From contig NZ_BJDM01000003.1 in NCBI RefSeq assembly GCF_005405145.1, positions 1 through 64,000 on the forward strand: a stretch of DNA of 64,000 nucleotides. Reading direction: 5' to 3'. The stretch is from Paucilactobacillus kaifaensis. GTDB taxonomy: Bacteria > Bacillota > Bacilli > Lactobacillales > Lactobacillaceae. The translations under genes and the position numbers were made by a program. Of the stretch, positions 41,700 to 50,512 are shown piece after piece; position 1 is the stretch's first letter, and each line of letters begins with the position of its first letter. A model generated the notes under the pieces. It had not been told where the DNA came from. It saw nothing but the letters and a program-made list of their open reading frames with translations, and ran no database searches.

Positions 41700-41997
41700 T
41701 GTGGGTAATATTAAATAAATGGCAAATATTGCAAAGTTGAGTGTTTTATTTTAGCTTACTTTTGAATTTAATAACAAAACTAAAAGTAAAGGTCGGTTTC
41801 TTGTTCATACAAGGATGATTGCATTATAATAGTAGAAACAGGATCATATGTATTAATTGCCTTAGCTCGATTATGCATTCACATTCATTATATGCGTGAA
41901 TATATGCAGTGGGAAAAAGTGGGTACTTTTGTCTATTAACGTTGATTTAACAGCATATTAATGTAACGCGATTCTACTTTAATAAATAGGTTTAGTT
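41700..41997. other. Prophage right junction region (attR expected here)
   Basis: 298 bp of AT-rich DNA with no gene. It contains an inverted 14-bp match (ATTGCCTTAGCTCG, 41856-41869) to the 17-bp prophage repeat and an imperfect hairpin TGCATTCAC / GTGAATATATGCA (41873-41907). attR must lie here if the terminator at 41998 is bacterial. Confidence 0.4.
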
Positions 41998-42028
41998 AAC
42001 TCTACTCATTTGAGCAGAGTTTTTTTTA
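41998..42028 (+). terminator. Orphan terminator between prophage and T-box
   Basis: AACTCTACTCA / TGAGCAGAGTT with one mismatch and a very short loop, then eight T. No plus-strand gene lies between the prophage terminator and this one. It may be the old mecA terminator, displaced by the insertion. Confidence 0.6.
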
Positions 42029-42037
42029 GGAAAAAGA

Positions 42038-42065
42038 TTGACTTTCATAAATATGATGTTAAGAT
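42038..42065 (+). promoter_or_regulatory. Promoter of the methionine operon
   Basis: TTGACT at 42038, 16-bp spacer, TAAGAT at 42060. It places the transcript start about 15-20 nt before the T-box stem I. Confidence 0.5.
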
Positions 42066-42089
42066 TAAAAACAAGTTAAAAATTAATGG

Positions 42090-42362
42090 CAATAATAAAG
42101 AAGAGTAGCGACTACTCATTTATCCAGAGAGTTTCGGTTGGTGAGATGAAACAAATTGAGTTAGGCGTGAAGATGATCTTTTAGCTAGTGATTTGGTGTG
42201 TTAATGCTGATGAGCCGTTTGCAAGCGATATTTTGCGGAGTATAGTCTGTTTTGATGTACTTTTTGAGGTATTAATTGTGAAATTAATATAAATATGGGT
42301 GGTACCGCGAGGCCTTCGTCCCTAAATGTCGTCATGGCATTTGGTGGATGAAGGCTTTTTTT
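42090..42362 (+). promoter_or_regulatory. T-box riboswitch, probably tRNA-Met specific
   Basis: The T-box sequence GGGTGGTACCGCG is at 42297-42309. Stem I elements are visible: AGAGAGT near 42126 and GGTTGGTGAGAT near 42137. A candidate specifier ATG follows in GTGAAGATGATC near 42170. The terminator is GGCCTTCGTCC / GGATGAAGGC with seven T, ending at 42362. Uncharged tRNA stabilises the antiterminator so that metA-metY is transcribed when methionine is short. Met specificity rests on the candidate codon and on the genes controlled. Confidence 0.92.
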
Positions 42363-42384
42363 GTCGATAAATGGAGGTGCTAGT

Positions 42385-43227
42385 TTGACAAAAGTGCAGC
42401 AAAAATATGCTAAACAGTTTGTATTGAATCGATGCAACGTAGCTTCAACTAGAACATTAAATTTATTGGTGCTAAATATTATGCCAAATAAATTAGAAAC
42501 TGAGGGACAGATTTTAAATCTTTGTACTGATTGTTCGCAGAATTTAAGCTTTACCTTTTTATATCCGCGAACACATCATTTTAAAACAAATATTTTACCT
42601 TATTTGAAAAAAACATACGCGACATTAGATGAAATTAGAGATGATTATTTTGATGGGTTAATCATAACTGGTGCTCCTGTTGAAAATCTAGATTTTGCCG
42701 CAGTAGACTATTGGAATGAGTTCACTCAATTATTAGATTGGGCACAAACACATGTTAAACAACGTTTATTCATTTGCTGGGCTGCTCAAGCCGCATTGAA
42801 TTATGAATTTGGCATAAAAAAACACAGTGTTGAGCAAAAAATATTTGGTGTTTTTGAACATCGTATTGAGCAACCGGACTCCTTGCTAACGGGATTGAGC
42901 AGTATCTTTTATTTACCGCATTCAAGAAGAACAACTATTGAAACAAGTGACGTCTTACAACATGCCGAATTAAAACTTTTGCTTGATTCAAAAAAAACTG
43001 GTCCTCAACTTATCACTACCAAAGACCATCGTGATACCTTCATTACTGGTCACCCAGAATATAATACAGATACATTGGGTGATGAGTATTTTCGGGATTT
43101 GAAGCAAGGAATACAAATTAAATTACCAGAAAATTACTTCTATGCGAATGATCCCAGCAAAAAAGTAATTAATCGCTGGCATAGTGCCGGTACCCAAATT
43201 TTTACTAATTGGTTAAACCAAATTTAA
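42385..43227 (+). CDS. metA: Homoserine O-acyltransferase, probably acetyl-CoA specific
   Basis: 280 residues with a TTG start placed 7 nt after TGGAGG. The MetA fold shows nucleophile C131 (FICWAAQAA) and H223 and E225 in GHPEY. In TGAPVE the residue at the acyl-specificity position is Glu (E100), where the Escherichia coli succinyltransferase has Gly. By published MetA structure-function work this favours acetyl-CoA. The product O-acetylhomoserine is the substrate of the next enzyme, in agreement. First gene of the T-box operon. Confidence 0.93.
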   Translation: MTKVQQKYAKQFVLNRCNVASTRTLNLLVLNIMPNKLETEGQILNLCTDCSQNLSFTFLYPRTHHFKTNILPYLKKTYATLDEIRDDYFDGLIITGAPVENLDFAAVDYWNEFTQLLDWAQTHVKQRLFICWAAQAALNYEFGIKKHSVEQKIFGVFEHRIEQPDSLLTGLSSIFYLPHSRRTTIETSDVLQHAELKLLLDSKKTGPQLITTKDHRDTFITGHPEYNTDTLGDEYFRDLKQGIQIKLPENYFYANDPSKKVINRWHSAGTQIFTNWLNQI

Positions 43228-43247
43228 ATTAAATCGGAGGAATTACA

Positions 43248-44522
43248 ATGACAAAAAAATTAAAATTTGAAACTTTACAGGTAACAGCAGGTCAAACAGT
43301 TGATGAAACAGGTGCACGGGCAGTACCAATTTACCAAACCACTTCATATGTATTTAAGGATGCTGCTCAAGCAGCAGGACGATTTGCACTAACCGACGCT
43401 GGTAATATTTACACGCGCTTAACTAATCCGACTACTGACGTATTTGAAAAACGAGTGGCAGCACTTGAAAATGGAACATCAGGGGTAGTATTAGCGACGG
43501 GATCTGCCGCAATTACTGCCGCAATTTTAAATGTGGCTGATGCGGGAGATGAAATTGTTTCTGCTAGTACAATTTATGGTGGAACCTATGATCTCTTTAG
43601 TGTGACGTTAAAGAAGTTAGGAATCACGACGCACTTTGTTGATCCTGATGATCCTGCTAATTTTGCCACTAAAATTAACGCAAAAACTAAGGCTTTATAC
43701 GTTGAAAGTATTGGTAATCCTGGTATTAATTTAGTTGATTTTGAAGCAATTGCAAAAATTGCTCATGAAAACAATCTAATTTTGATCGTTGATAATACAT
43801 TTGGAACACCATATTTGATTAAACCACTGGATTACGGTGCGGATGTTGTGGTTCACTCAGCGACTAAATTCATTGGTGGTCATGGAACGTCAATGGGTGG
43901 AGTAATCGTGGAAAACGGTCAATTTGATTACGCTAAAGGAGATCGCTACCCAGGATTTACAGCACCTGATGACCAATATAATGGACTTGTCTGGAATAAT
44001 TTACGGCCAGGAGCGTTCACAACCAAGGTTCGAGCACAGGTACTGCGCGATACCGGTGCGGCTATTAGTCCAACGAATTCATTTCTGTTTATCCAAGGTT
44101 TGGAAAGTTTATCATTGCGAGTAGAACGACATGTTGAAAATGCACGAAAAATCGTTAAATATTTAAATAATCATCCGAAGGTGGCCTGGGTTAATTACCC
44201 AGAGCTAGCTGATAGTCCATATAACAGTTTGGCCACTAAGTATTTTCCTAAAGGGGTTGGGTCGATTTTCACAATTGGCTTAACCGGTGGTGAAAAAGCC
44301 GGCAAACAACTGATTGGGAGTCTTAATCTATTCTCACTATTGGCGAATGTGGGGGATGCACATTCCTTGATTATTCATCCTGCATCAACTACCCACGCGC
44401 AATTAAACGAAGATGAGCTGCAACAAGCTGGGATTACTCCAGATTTAATTAGGTTATCTATCGGAATTGAAAACGTTGATGATTTAATTGCTGACTTAGA
44501 TCAAGCATTAGCAAAAATATAA
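43248..44522 (+). CDS. metY: O-acetylhomoserine sulfhydrylase
   Basis: 424 residues, PLP-dependent gamma-family. The Schiff-base lysine is K207 in [13 protein letters not shown]. Length and inserts ([16 protein letters not shown]) fit MetY-type enzymes, which are longer than cystathionine gamma-synthase. It makes homocysteine from O-acetylhomoserine and sulfide. GGAGG precedes the ATG; 20 nt separate it from metA. Confidence 0.94.
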   Translation: MTKKLKFETLQVTAGQTVDETGARAVPIYQTTSYVFKDAAQAAGRFALTDAGNIYTRLTNPTTDVFEKRVAALENGTSGVVLATGSAAITAAILNVADAGDEIVSASTIYGGTYDLFSVTLKKLGITTHFVDPDDPANFATKINAKTKALYVESIGNPGINLVDFEAIAKIAHENNLILIVDNTFGTPYLIKPLDYGADVVVHSATKFIGGHGTSMGGVIVENGQFDYAKGDRYPGFTAPDDQYNGLVWNNLRPGAFTTKVRAQVLRDTGAAISPTNSFLFIQGLESLSLRVERHVENARKIVKYLNNHPKVAWVNYPELADSPYNSLATKYFPKGVGSIFTIGLTGGEKAGKQLIGSLNLFSLLANVGDAHSLIIHPASTTHAQLNEDELQQAGITPDLIRLSIGIENVDDLIADLDQALAKI

Positions 44523-44526
44523 TTTT

Positions 44527-44560
44527 AAAAAGACTGGATGAAATTACTCCAGTCTTTTTA
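44527..44560 (+). terminator. Terminator of metA-metY
   Basis: AAAAAGACTGGA pairs with TCCAGTCTTTTT around a 9-10 nt loop. Confidence 0.9.
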
Positions 44561-44609
44561 ATTGGAAATATAAAATTACCCGTATGTGAATATTGTAGGG
44601 GTGATTAAC

Positions 44610-45641
44610 ATGTTAGTGGCAATGGAAAACAGAAAACTAGTAGTTGCTAATGCTAGTACACAAAAAGGTTGCTTTACATGTCCAGCTTGCAACCAAAAAG
44701 TTTATTTACGTCGTGGGACAATAAAAATAGCCCATTTTGCCCATACTAAGGGCGCAGATTGTGTGGCTAGTGAGGGTGAAACGCGCGAACATTTACTCGG
44801 GAAAAAACAGCTTTATAATTGGGCCAAACAACATCATTTTGAGCCAGTTTATGAGGTATATTTACCGAAAATTAAACAACGACCAGACCTTTTGATTAAA
44901 ATAAATGGTCAGTCTGTGGCATTAGAATATCAGTGCAGTCCCATTTCACTTCAACGTTTACAAGAGCGAAATGTAGGGTATCATAAACTAAAAATGCCAG
45001 TATGGTGGATTTTAGGAAGTCCTTATCAAGACCGTCACTTAACAGCAAGTAAAGTAGCTCAATTTACACAGCTTATTTTTAATAAATTTGATTTATTATT
45101 TTGGAGTACAGGGAAACGCAAGTTTATGAATGGGGAAAATTATTTGTATGTGGATTTTTGTCAGCCAAAGCATGCAGCACCAAGACAGGTAGTGGTGCAG
45201 CAAACTAAAAGAATTGAACAGCAAATAATGGCTGGCAATCAGCGGCTATTGCCGATTGTGCAGCAATGTTATCAGGCTGGGCATCTATTTGTCGGTATTC
45301 CAATTGTGGGACACCATATTGATAAGCAGTGGCCATGCACGCTTTACGGTTTAACTATCTGGCAAACACAGGTTTTACTAGCATTAGAAAAAGTAAAATT
45401 TTATCACCAGTGGTCGTTAGAAAATTGGTTTGCATGGTTAAACCAAATTGCTCCAGAACAATGGCTGACATTCCCTTGTTTATTGCCAATTGATCAAGTT
45501 AAGTTGAAATATTTAAAGGAATTTACGATTCAATTGCAAAAACATCAGATTATTACTGTAAATACATGTGTGTGCTATATTAATTCGCCTAAGTGGTTTA
45601 ATGACAGTCTTAGTAAGATCAATTATATTAACCAGCATTAG
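44610..45641 (+). CDS. coiA: Competence protein CoiA
   Basis: 343 residues. CoiA features are the N-terminal zinc-like cluster CFTCPACNQKVYLRRG, HFAH, and the nuclease-like core EGETREHLLGKKQLYNW...RPDLLI...ALEYQCSPIS, which carries a PD-(D/E)xK-like Asp and Glu. It acts in transformation, probably on incoming DNA. The ATG at 44610 follows TAGGGGTG. In relatives coiA directly follows mecA; here prophage and metA-metY stand between. Confidence 0.92.
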   Translation: MLVAMENRKLVVANASTQKGCFTCPACNQKVYLRRGTIKIAHFAHTKGADCVASEGETREHLLGKKQLYNWAKQHHFEPVYEVYLPKIKQRPDLLIKINGQSVALEYQCSPISLQRLQERNVGYHKLKMPVWWILGSPYQDRHLTASKVAQFTQLIFNKFDLLFWSTGKRKFMNGENYLYVDFCQPKHAAPRQVVVQQTKRIEQQIMAGNQRLLPIVQQCYQAGHLFVGIPIVGHHIDKQWPCTLYGLTIWQTQVLLALEKVKFYHQWSLENWFAWLNQIAPEQWLTFPCLLPIDQVKLKYLKEFTIQLQKHQIITVNTCVCYINSPKWFNDSLSKINYINQH

Positions 45642-45654
45642 ATATGGAAATAAA

Positions 45655-45682
45655 AAAGACGGCCTTAGCCGTCCTTGAAAGA
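45655..45682 (-). terminator. Terminator of spxH (minus strand)
   Basis: GACGGC-TAAG-GCCGTC followed by six T on the minus strand, 8 nt after the spxH stop. It also sits just after coiA. Confidence 0.88.
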
Positions 45683-45683
45683 A

Positions 45684-46319
45684 CTACAAAACATGTAAAT
45701 CAGGATTATTTTGGTGGAGATAAAAATCAGCAAATTCTTGAGCTGATTTTTGCAATTCTTGGGTCTTATGAGTGCAAATATCTGCCAGTGTTTGGTAATC
45801 AAAATTTTCAATTAGGACACCATAGTCTGAATGATCTGCATCAAAAACAACGGCAGAAGAAGGTTTGGTAACTCCCATATCATTGGCCATCTTTTGATCA
45901 GCAATGAAAGCTTGGTGGGCTAATTCAGAACTTCGATCTTCCATAAACATATCAATATCTAGACTTACGGCTTTGGCAATCTGTGCACTAAGTTCTGTTG
46001 TATACTCGTCCTGTTCGCAGACCAAGTGTTGTTGCAATTGAAGTAAAAAGCTACGGCCTTTTTTACGACCTTGAAATAGGGCTGCCTTATAATCCATGAT
46101 AATTTGGAATAAAATATCTGATGCATTGTTTCTTAGTGCTAAATCATGTGGGTTTAAGCCATGTGATTCGAGTGTCGCTGTAATGGTTTGTAGGTTAAGT
46201 AATGGGATGAACTGATACGAAACATTACCATCCAACTTTCCATCGAGCCTCAAAACATCGTGTTCACACCGCATGCATTTTGTTTCCAGGGGGTTAACAA
46301 ACAAATAAACTTCTAACAA
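45684..46319 (-). CDS. spxH: ClpXP adaptor SpxH, DsbA-like (YjbH)
   Basis: 211 residues with a thioredoxin/DsbA fold. The redox motif C15-M-R-C18 sits at the N-terminus, and the helical insert is of the usual size for YjbH. SpxH accelerates Spx degradation by ClpXP, so it controls the regulator encoded at 3716. It is on the minus strand and divergent from relQ. GGAGG precedes its start. Confidence 0.92.
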   Translation of the reverse strand: MLEVYLFVNPLETKCMRCEHDVLRLDGKLDGNVSYQFIPLLNLQTITATLESHGLNPHDLALRNNASDILFQIIMDYKAALFQGRKKGRSFLLQLQQHLVCEQDEYTTELSAQIAKAVSLDIDMFMEDRSSELAHQAFIADQKMANDMGVTKPSSAVVFDADHSDYGVLIENFDYQTLADICTHKTQELQKSAQEFADFYLHQNNPDLHVL

Positions 46320-46590
46320 GATAGATCCTCCTCAATAAAACAGTCAATTAAACTATGTATTCATGTTCTTAAATTGTTGCACATTAACCTTACCAAACAT
46401 TCAGCAAAAAACAACTGAAAAGCTTGTGAAATTAGTGAATGTATTCTTAAAATCAATATTCGTATTTTGCCAAATATTGGTGAGAATGTAAAGAAATATG
46501 CAGTTAATCTAGCTTGTGAAAAACTTTCAGTTAATTAAAATTGGTATTTATATGATAGAATGGTATTCGAAGATGAGGGGGAAAACAAGC
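46320..46590. promoter_or_regulatory. Divergent spxH-relQ promoter region
   Basis: 271 bp without a gene, AT-rich. TATGAT near 46551 is a candidate -10 for relQ, with no strong -35. Minus-strand signals for spxH are not clear. Confidence 0.35.
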
Positions 46591-47280
46591 ATGGCAGAAA
46601 ACTGGCGACATTTTTTGTTACCTTATCAACAAGCAGTTGATGAATTAAAAATTAAATTACGTGGTATGAGAAAACAATTTCAAGATTTGAATCAACATGC
46701 TCCAATTGAGTTTGTGACAGGTCGAGTAAAACCTGTGGATAGTATCAAAGAAAAAATGGTTCGTCGACATATTGAACAGGACCGATTAGAACAGGATATG
46801 CAAGATATTGCTGGATTAAGAATTATGTGTCAATTTGTTGAAGATATCTATCAAGTAGTTGATTTGTTGCGTCAAAGAAGCGACATGACTATTCTAGAAG
46901 AACGAGATTATATTACCAATGCCAAACCGAGTGGCTATCGCTCATATCATATTGTGGTGGAATATCCAGTACAACTAGTTTCCGGTGAAAAGAAGTTATT
47001 AACCGAGATTCAAGTTCGGACGCTATCTATGAATTTTTGGGCAACAATTGAACATTCACTTAATTACAAATATCAAGGCGATTTTCCAAACGATTTGAGT
47101 GCTCGATTGCAACGGGCTGGTGAAGCAGCATTTAAGCTAGATAATGAAATGTCAGAAATTAGAGAAGAAATTCAAGAAGCACAAAATTTATTTTCATATG
47201 GTAAAAGTAATTCTTGGAGTATCCAGGAAAATCAAGATCATGAGCAAACAGATGATACGGGCCAAACGGGCCAAAGTTAA
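46591..47280 (+). CDS. relQ: Small alarmone synthetase RelQ
   Basis: 229 residues. The synthetase domain shows RVKPVDSIKEKMVRR, DIAGLRIMCQFVEDIY, the G-loop-like KPSGYRSYHIVVEYP, and TEIQVRTLSMNFWATIEHSLNYK. There is no hydrolase or ACT domain, so it is a single-domain (p)ppGpp synthetase. ATG 46591 follows GAGGGGG. First gene of a four-gene operon with nadK, a pseudouridine synthase and mgtE. Confidence 0.94.
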   Translation: MAENWRHFLLPYQQAVDELKIKLRGMRKQFQDLNQHAPIEFVTGRVKPVDSIKEKMVRRHIEQDRLEQDMQDIAGLRIMCQFVEDIYQVVDLLRQRSDMTILEERDYITNAKPSGYRSYHIVVEYPVQLVSGEKKLLTEIQVRTLSMNFWATIEHSLNYKYQGDFPNDLSARLQRAGEAAFKLDNEMSEIREEIQEAQNLFSYGKSNSWSIQENQDHEQTDDTGQTGQS

Positions 47281-47292
47281 GAGGAAAGTACT

Positions 47293-48102
47293 ATGAAAGT
47301 TGCAATCTATAGTAATCAAACAAACGATTCTAATAAAGTTACCAGCCGAATTAAAGAACTTTTGGTGGATACTGGTATCATCATTGACGATGTTGCGCCG
47401 GATATTGTTTTATCAATTGGCGGCGACGGAACATTATTATCAGCATTTCATCACTACCGGGATCAGTTAGAGCATGTGCGCTTTGTTGGAATTCATACTG
47501 GTCACTTGGGTTTTTATACTGATTGGCGCGATTTTGAGGCAGACAAGTTAGTTGAAAGTTTGAAACAAGATAATGGACAGCGAGTCAGTTATCCGTTAGT
47601 TGATGTGGATATTAATTATACTGACGGAACTAAAGAACATTTTGTGGCATTAAATGAATCCATTATCAAAAAAATTGAAAACACAATGGTCTGCGATATC
47701 TATATCAAGGGACAGTTATTTGAACGATTTCGTGGTGACGGCTTATGCGTCTCAACCCCAACGGGATCGACTGGATATAATAAATCAATTGGAGGAGCAG
47801 TAATTGATCCGAGCTTGGTGGGATTACAGTTAAGCGAAATTGCATCAATTAATAACCGAGTATTTAGAACACTGGGATCACCCATTATTGTGGGAAAAGA
47901 TCAATATTTGGATCTGGAGCTACGAACTGAAGATCGGTTGATTGTAAGTTGTGATCAGTTACAAGCACATGGATTAAATGAAAAACGATCAATTGCAACT
48001 ATGCATTATCAAATCTCAATGAGTAAAATTTATTTTGCACGGTATCGTCATACTAATTTTTGGGAGCGTGTTGATGAGGCATTTATTGGAGGATTAAAGT
48101 GA
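47293..48102 (+). CDS. nadK: NAD kinase
   Basis: 269 residues. Motifs are GGDGT (SIGGDGTLLSAF, near residue 40), the NE motif in ALNESIIKK (near 122) and STPTGSTGYNKS (near 155). It phosphorylates NAD to NADP. GAGGAAAG precedes the ATG; it overlaps the next gene by 4 nt. Confidence 0.97.
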   Translation: MKVAIYSNQTNDSNKVTSRIKELLVDTGIIIDDVAPDIVLSIGGDGTLLSAFHHYRDQLEHVRFVGIHTGHLGFYTDWRDFEADKLVESLKQDNGQRVSYPLVDVDINYTDGTKEHFVALNESIIKKIENTMVCDIYIKGQLFERFRGDGLCVSTPTGSTGYNKSIGGAVIDPSLVGLQLSEIASINNRVFRTLGSPIIVGKDQYLDLELRTEDRLIVSCDQLQAHGLNEKRSIATMHYQISMSKIYFARYRHTNFWERVDEAFIGGLK

Positions 48103-48983
48103 GATTTTCTTGGACGTATCATGATCAGGCACCCATCAAAGTTAGAACTTTTTTGGGGAATCATGGTGTAACTAGAGCGCTTATTATCGTCGCCAAATAT
48201 CATGGTGGCGATATTTTAATCAATGGAAAGCACGTCTGGACAATCGATTTAATGCATATGGGGGATCAAGCTACATTAGTTTTACCTGATGAAGTTGCCA
48301 GTGATAATGTGGAGCGTAGTGACGATCCGATTGATATTTTGTATGAGGATAATGATTACTTAATCTTAAATAAGCCGGCAGGTGTGGCTTCTGTCCCAGC
48401 TCATCATGTTGCGGTTGCAGATAGTTTAGTTAATCGGGTGAAGGGTTATTATCAGCGACAACATTATTCAGATCAGGTTACTCATATTGCTACACGGCTC
48501 GACAAAAATACAAGTGGGATCGTTGTTTTTCCCAAACATCATTTCGCGCATGCTGCGTTTGATCAACAATTGAAGCAACACCGAGTTGTTAAAAAGTATC
48601 AAGCAATTGTCTCAGGAAACATTAGTGTTGAACATGGATTGATTGATGCTGCCATTCGACGTGATCCAGATTCGTTTGTTAAACGGCAAGTAGGTCGTGA
48701 CGGAAAGAGTTCGCAAACTGAATACTGGAGTGAAAAAAAAGGCGATAGGGCGGAACTGGCAACGGTTTTGCTACATACTGGTAGAACACATCAAATTCGG
48801 GTACACTTCAGTTATTTAGGACACCCGTTGGTGGGGGATGACATGTATGGAGGACCGGACTGGATGAGTCGCCAGGCATTACATTGCAGTAGCTTAATGT
48901 TTTATAGTCTATTTCTTCAAAAAGAAATTGAAATAGTATGTCCGCTGCCAGCGGATATGGATAATTTTATTGCCCAGATGTGA
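48099..48983 (+). CDS. RluA/RluD-family pseudouridine synthase
   Basis: 294 residues with GTG start overlapping the nadK stop (GTGA). It has a degenerate N-terminal S4-like part and the catalytic core with ATRLDKNTSGIVVF (catalytic Asp) and LHTGRTHQIRVH. The family modifies 23S or other RNA; the exact site cannot be read from sequence. YjbO-type gene in the conserved relQ-nadK operon. Confidence 0.92.
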   Translation: MRFSWTYHDQAPIKVRTFLGNHGVTRALIIVAKYHGGDILINGKHVWTIDLMHMGDQATLVLPDEVASDNVERSDDPIDILYEDNDYLILNKPAGVASVPAHHVAVADSLVNRVKGYYQRQHYSDQVTHIATRLDKNTSGIVVFPKHHFAHAAFDQQLKQHRVVKKYQAIVSGNISVEHGLIDAAIRRDPDSFVKRQVGRDGKSSQTEYWSEKKGDRAELATVLLHTGRTHQIRVHFSYLGHPLVGDDMYGGPDWMSRQALHCSSLMFYSLFLQKEIEIVCPLPADMDNFIAQM

Positions 48984-48998
48984 AGTAGGTGAGCTCTA

Positions 48999-50351
48999 GT
49001 GGATATGAATGAAACAGATAATTTAAAACAAAATATGATAACTGCGTTGGAAGGTCAAAAGAAAGCTGCATTTCGTAGTCAGTTTTTGGAGTTGCATTTT
49101 TATGATCAAATGCACTTGTTTACGACGCTTTCAGGTCAGCAACGACAAATTATTTACCGCTTTTTGACTCCTAAAGAATTAGGGGACATGTTTGACGAAT
49201 TTGCAGTTGATGAAACTACTGTTATTGATTATCTGAAAGAAATGACGCCTCAATTAGCCGCAACTGTATTGTCAGAAATGTACACTGATAACACAGTTGA
49301 TATTTTGGGACAAATGGAAAAATCTGATTTGGCAACATATCTGAATTTAATGCCCAAAGATGAAATTCCTGAAATCCGTAAATTACTTAACTATGATGAT
49401 AAAACTGCTGGAGCATTAATGACAACGGAGTATGTTGCTGTTGATCAAAGTAAGACAGTTAGTACTGCAATGCAGATAATTCGCCATCAGGCTGAAAATG
49501 CGGAAATTATTTATTATTTATATGTACTGGATGATGCCCAAAACTTAATCGGAGTTGTGACCCTTCGTGATTTATTGGTCAGTGACAAACGGACGGAAAT
49601 TCGATCTATTATGAATCCAAATATTTACAGTGTGCTGGTTGATGATGACCAAGAAGATGTAGCACAAAAAGTACGAGAATATAATTTTTTGGCAGTTCCT
49701 GTTGTTAATCAAACTGGACATATGCTCGGAATCATTACAGTTGATGATATTATTGATGTTATTGATGAAGAATCTGCTGAAGATTATTCTGGTTTGGCTG
49801 GTGTCAATGTTGACGATACAAAGGAGAGCCCTTGGTTAGCAGCGCTTCACCGGTTACCGTGGTTAATTACACTATTGGTATTAGGAATGTCGACTGCAAG
49901 TTTAATCAATCATTTTGATAGTTTAGTCAGCCAAGCCAGCATCTTAGCTGTATTTATCTCACTAATTACCGGTACTGCCGGAAATGCAGGGACACAAAGT
50001 TTGGCGATTGCTATTCGCAAAATTTCTGTTGAAAATGATCGTAAGATTTGGCGGTTAATTAGTAATGAAGTTTTGACTGGAGCTTTGATTGGTATTGTAA
50101 CTGCAGTTGTGATTACAATAATTGTCGGTGTTTGGAAACAAAACTTTATTTTAGGTAGTGTGATTGGTATTTCAATGCTTGTTGCGATTATAGTTGCCAA
50201 TTTAGCGGGTAGTTTAATTCCAATTTTAATGGATAAAATTGGAGTTGATCCTGCAGTTGCAAGTGGTCCCTTTATTTCAACTGTATCCGATTTAACGTCT
50301 GTTATGATTTATTTTTCGATTGCACAATTATTTTTAAACTACTTAGTTTGA
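48999..50351 (+). CDS. mgtE: Magnesium transporter MgtE
   Basis: 450 residues: N-terminal MgtE domain (about 15-125), two CBS domains (about 130-260), and five membrane segments (about 285-450). The family pore signature lies in TGTAGNAGTQSLAIAIR and the conserved VDPAVASGPFISTVSD. GTG start after AGGTGAG; an ATG at 49005 is an alternative. Confidence 0.95.
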   Translation: MDMNETDNLKQNMITALEGQKKAAFRSQFLELHFYDQMHLFTTLSGQQRQIIYRFLTPKELGDMFDEFAVDETTVIDYLKEMTPQLAATVLSEMYTDNTVDILGQMEKSDLATYLNLMPKDEIPEIRKLLNYDDKTAGALMTTEYVAVDQSKTVSTAMQIIRHQAENAEIIYYLYVLDDAQNLIGVVTLRDLLVSDKRTEIRSIMNPNIYSVLVDDDQEDVAQKVREYNFLAVPVVNQTGHMLGIITVDDIIDVIDEESAEDYSGLAGVNVDDTKESPWLAALHRLPWLITLLVLGMSTASLINHFDSLVSQASILAVFISLITGTAGNAGTQSLAIAIRKISVENDRKIWRLISNEVLTGALIGIVTAVVITIIVGVWKQNFILGSVIGISMLVAIIVANLAGSLIPILMDKIGVDPAVASGPFISTVSDLTSVMIYFSIAQLFLNYLV

Positions 50352-50410
50352 TGATGCTCAAAAAAATGGTGATCAATTTTAATAAATGGAGACTAAGTTG
50401 CATAATTGTA

Positions 50411-50478
50411 AGTACAAAATAAAATATCACTCGTATAGGTGAACTTTTAACTATACGAGTGATATTTTATTTTGTACT
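50411..50478. repeat. Perfect 28-bp inverted repeat, likely bidirectional terminator
   Basis: AGTACAAAATAAAATATCAC... at 50411-50438 is repeated in perfect inverse at 50451-50478, with a 12-nt loop GTGAACTTTTAA. It lies between the convergent mgtE and lactonase genes. Half of each arm is AT-only; a classic long U-run is missing, so the role as terminator is inferred from position. Confidence 0.75.
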
Positions 50479-50512
50479 CTAATTATTAATAGGTTTTGAA
50501 TATTAATTTCAA

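Noticed and set aside
5027-41930. CCACTTTTTC on the plus strand at about 5028 and on the minus strand at about 41912.
   Set aside because: Integrase att cores must be direct repeats; these are in opposite orientation.
4952-42196. 10-bp match AGTGATTTGG at 4952-4961 and 42187-42196 as a possible att core.
   Set aside because: The right copy lies inside the T-box leader, so it would mean that the riboswitch was assembled by the integration. A 10-mer match is also expected by chance at a fair rate between the flanks.
45644-45871. 75-codon plus-strand frame after coiA.
   Set aside because: It covers the spxH terminator and the antisense of spxH, and has no ribosome binding site.
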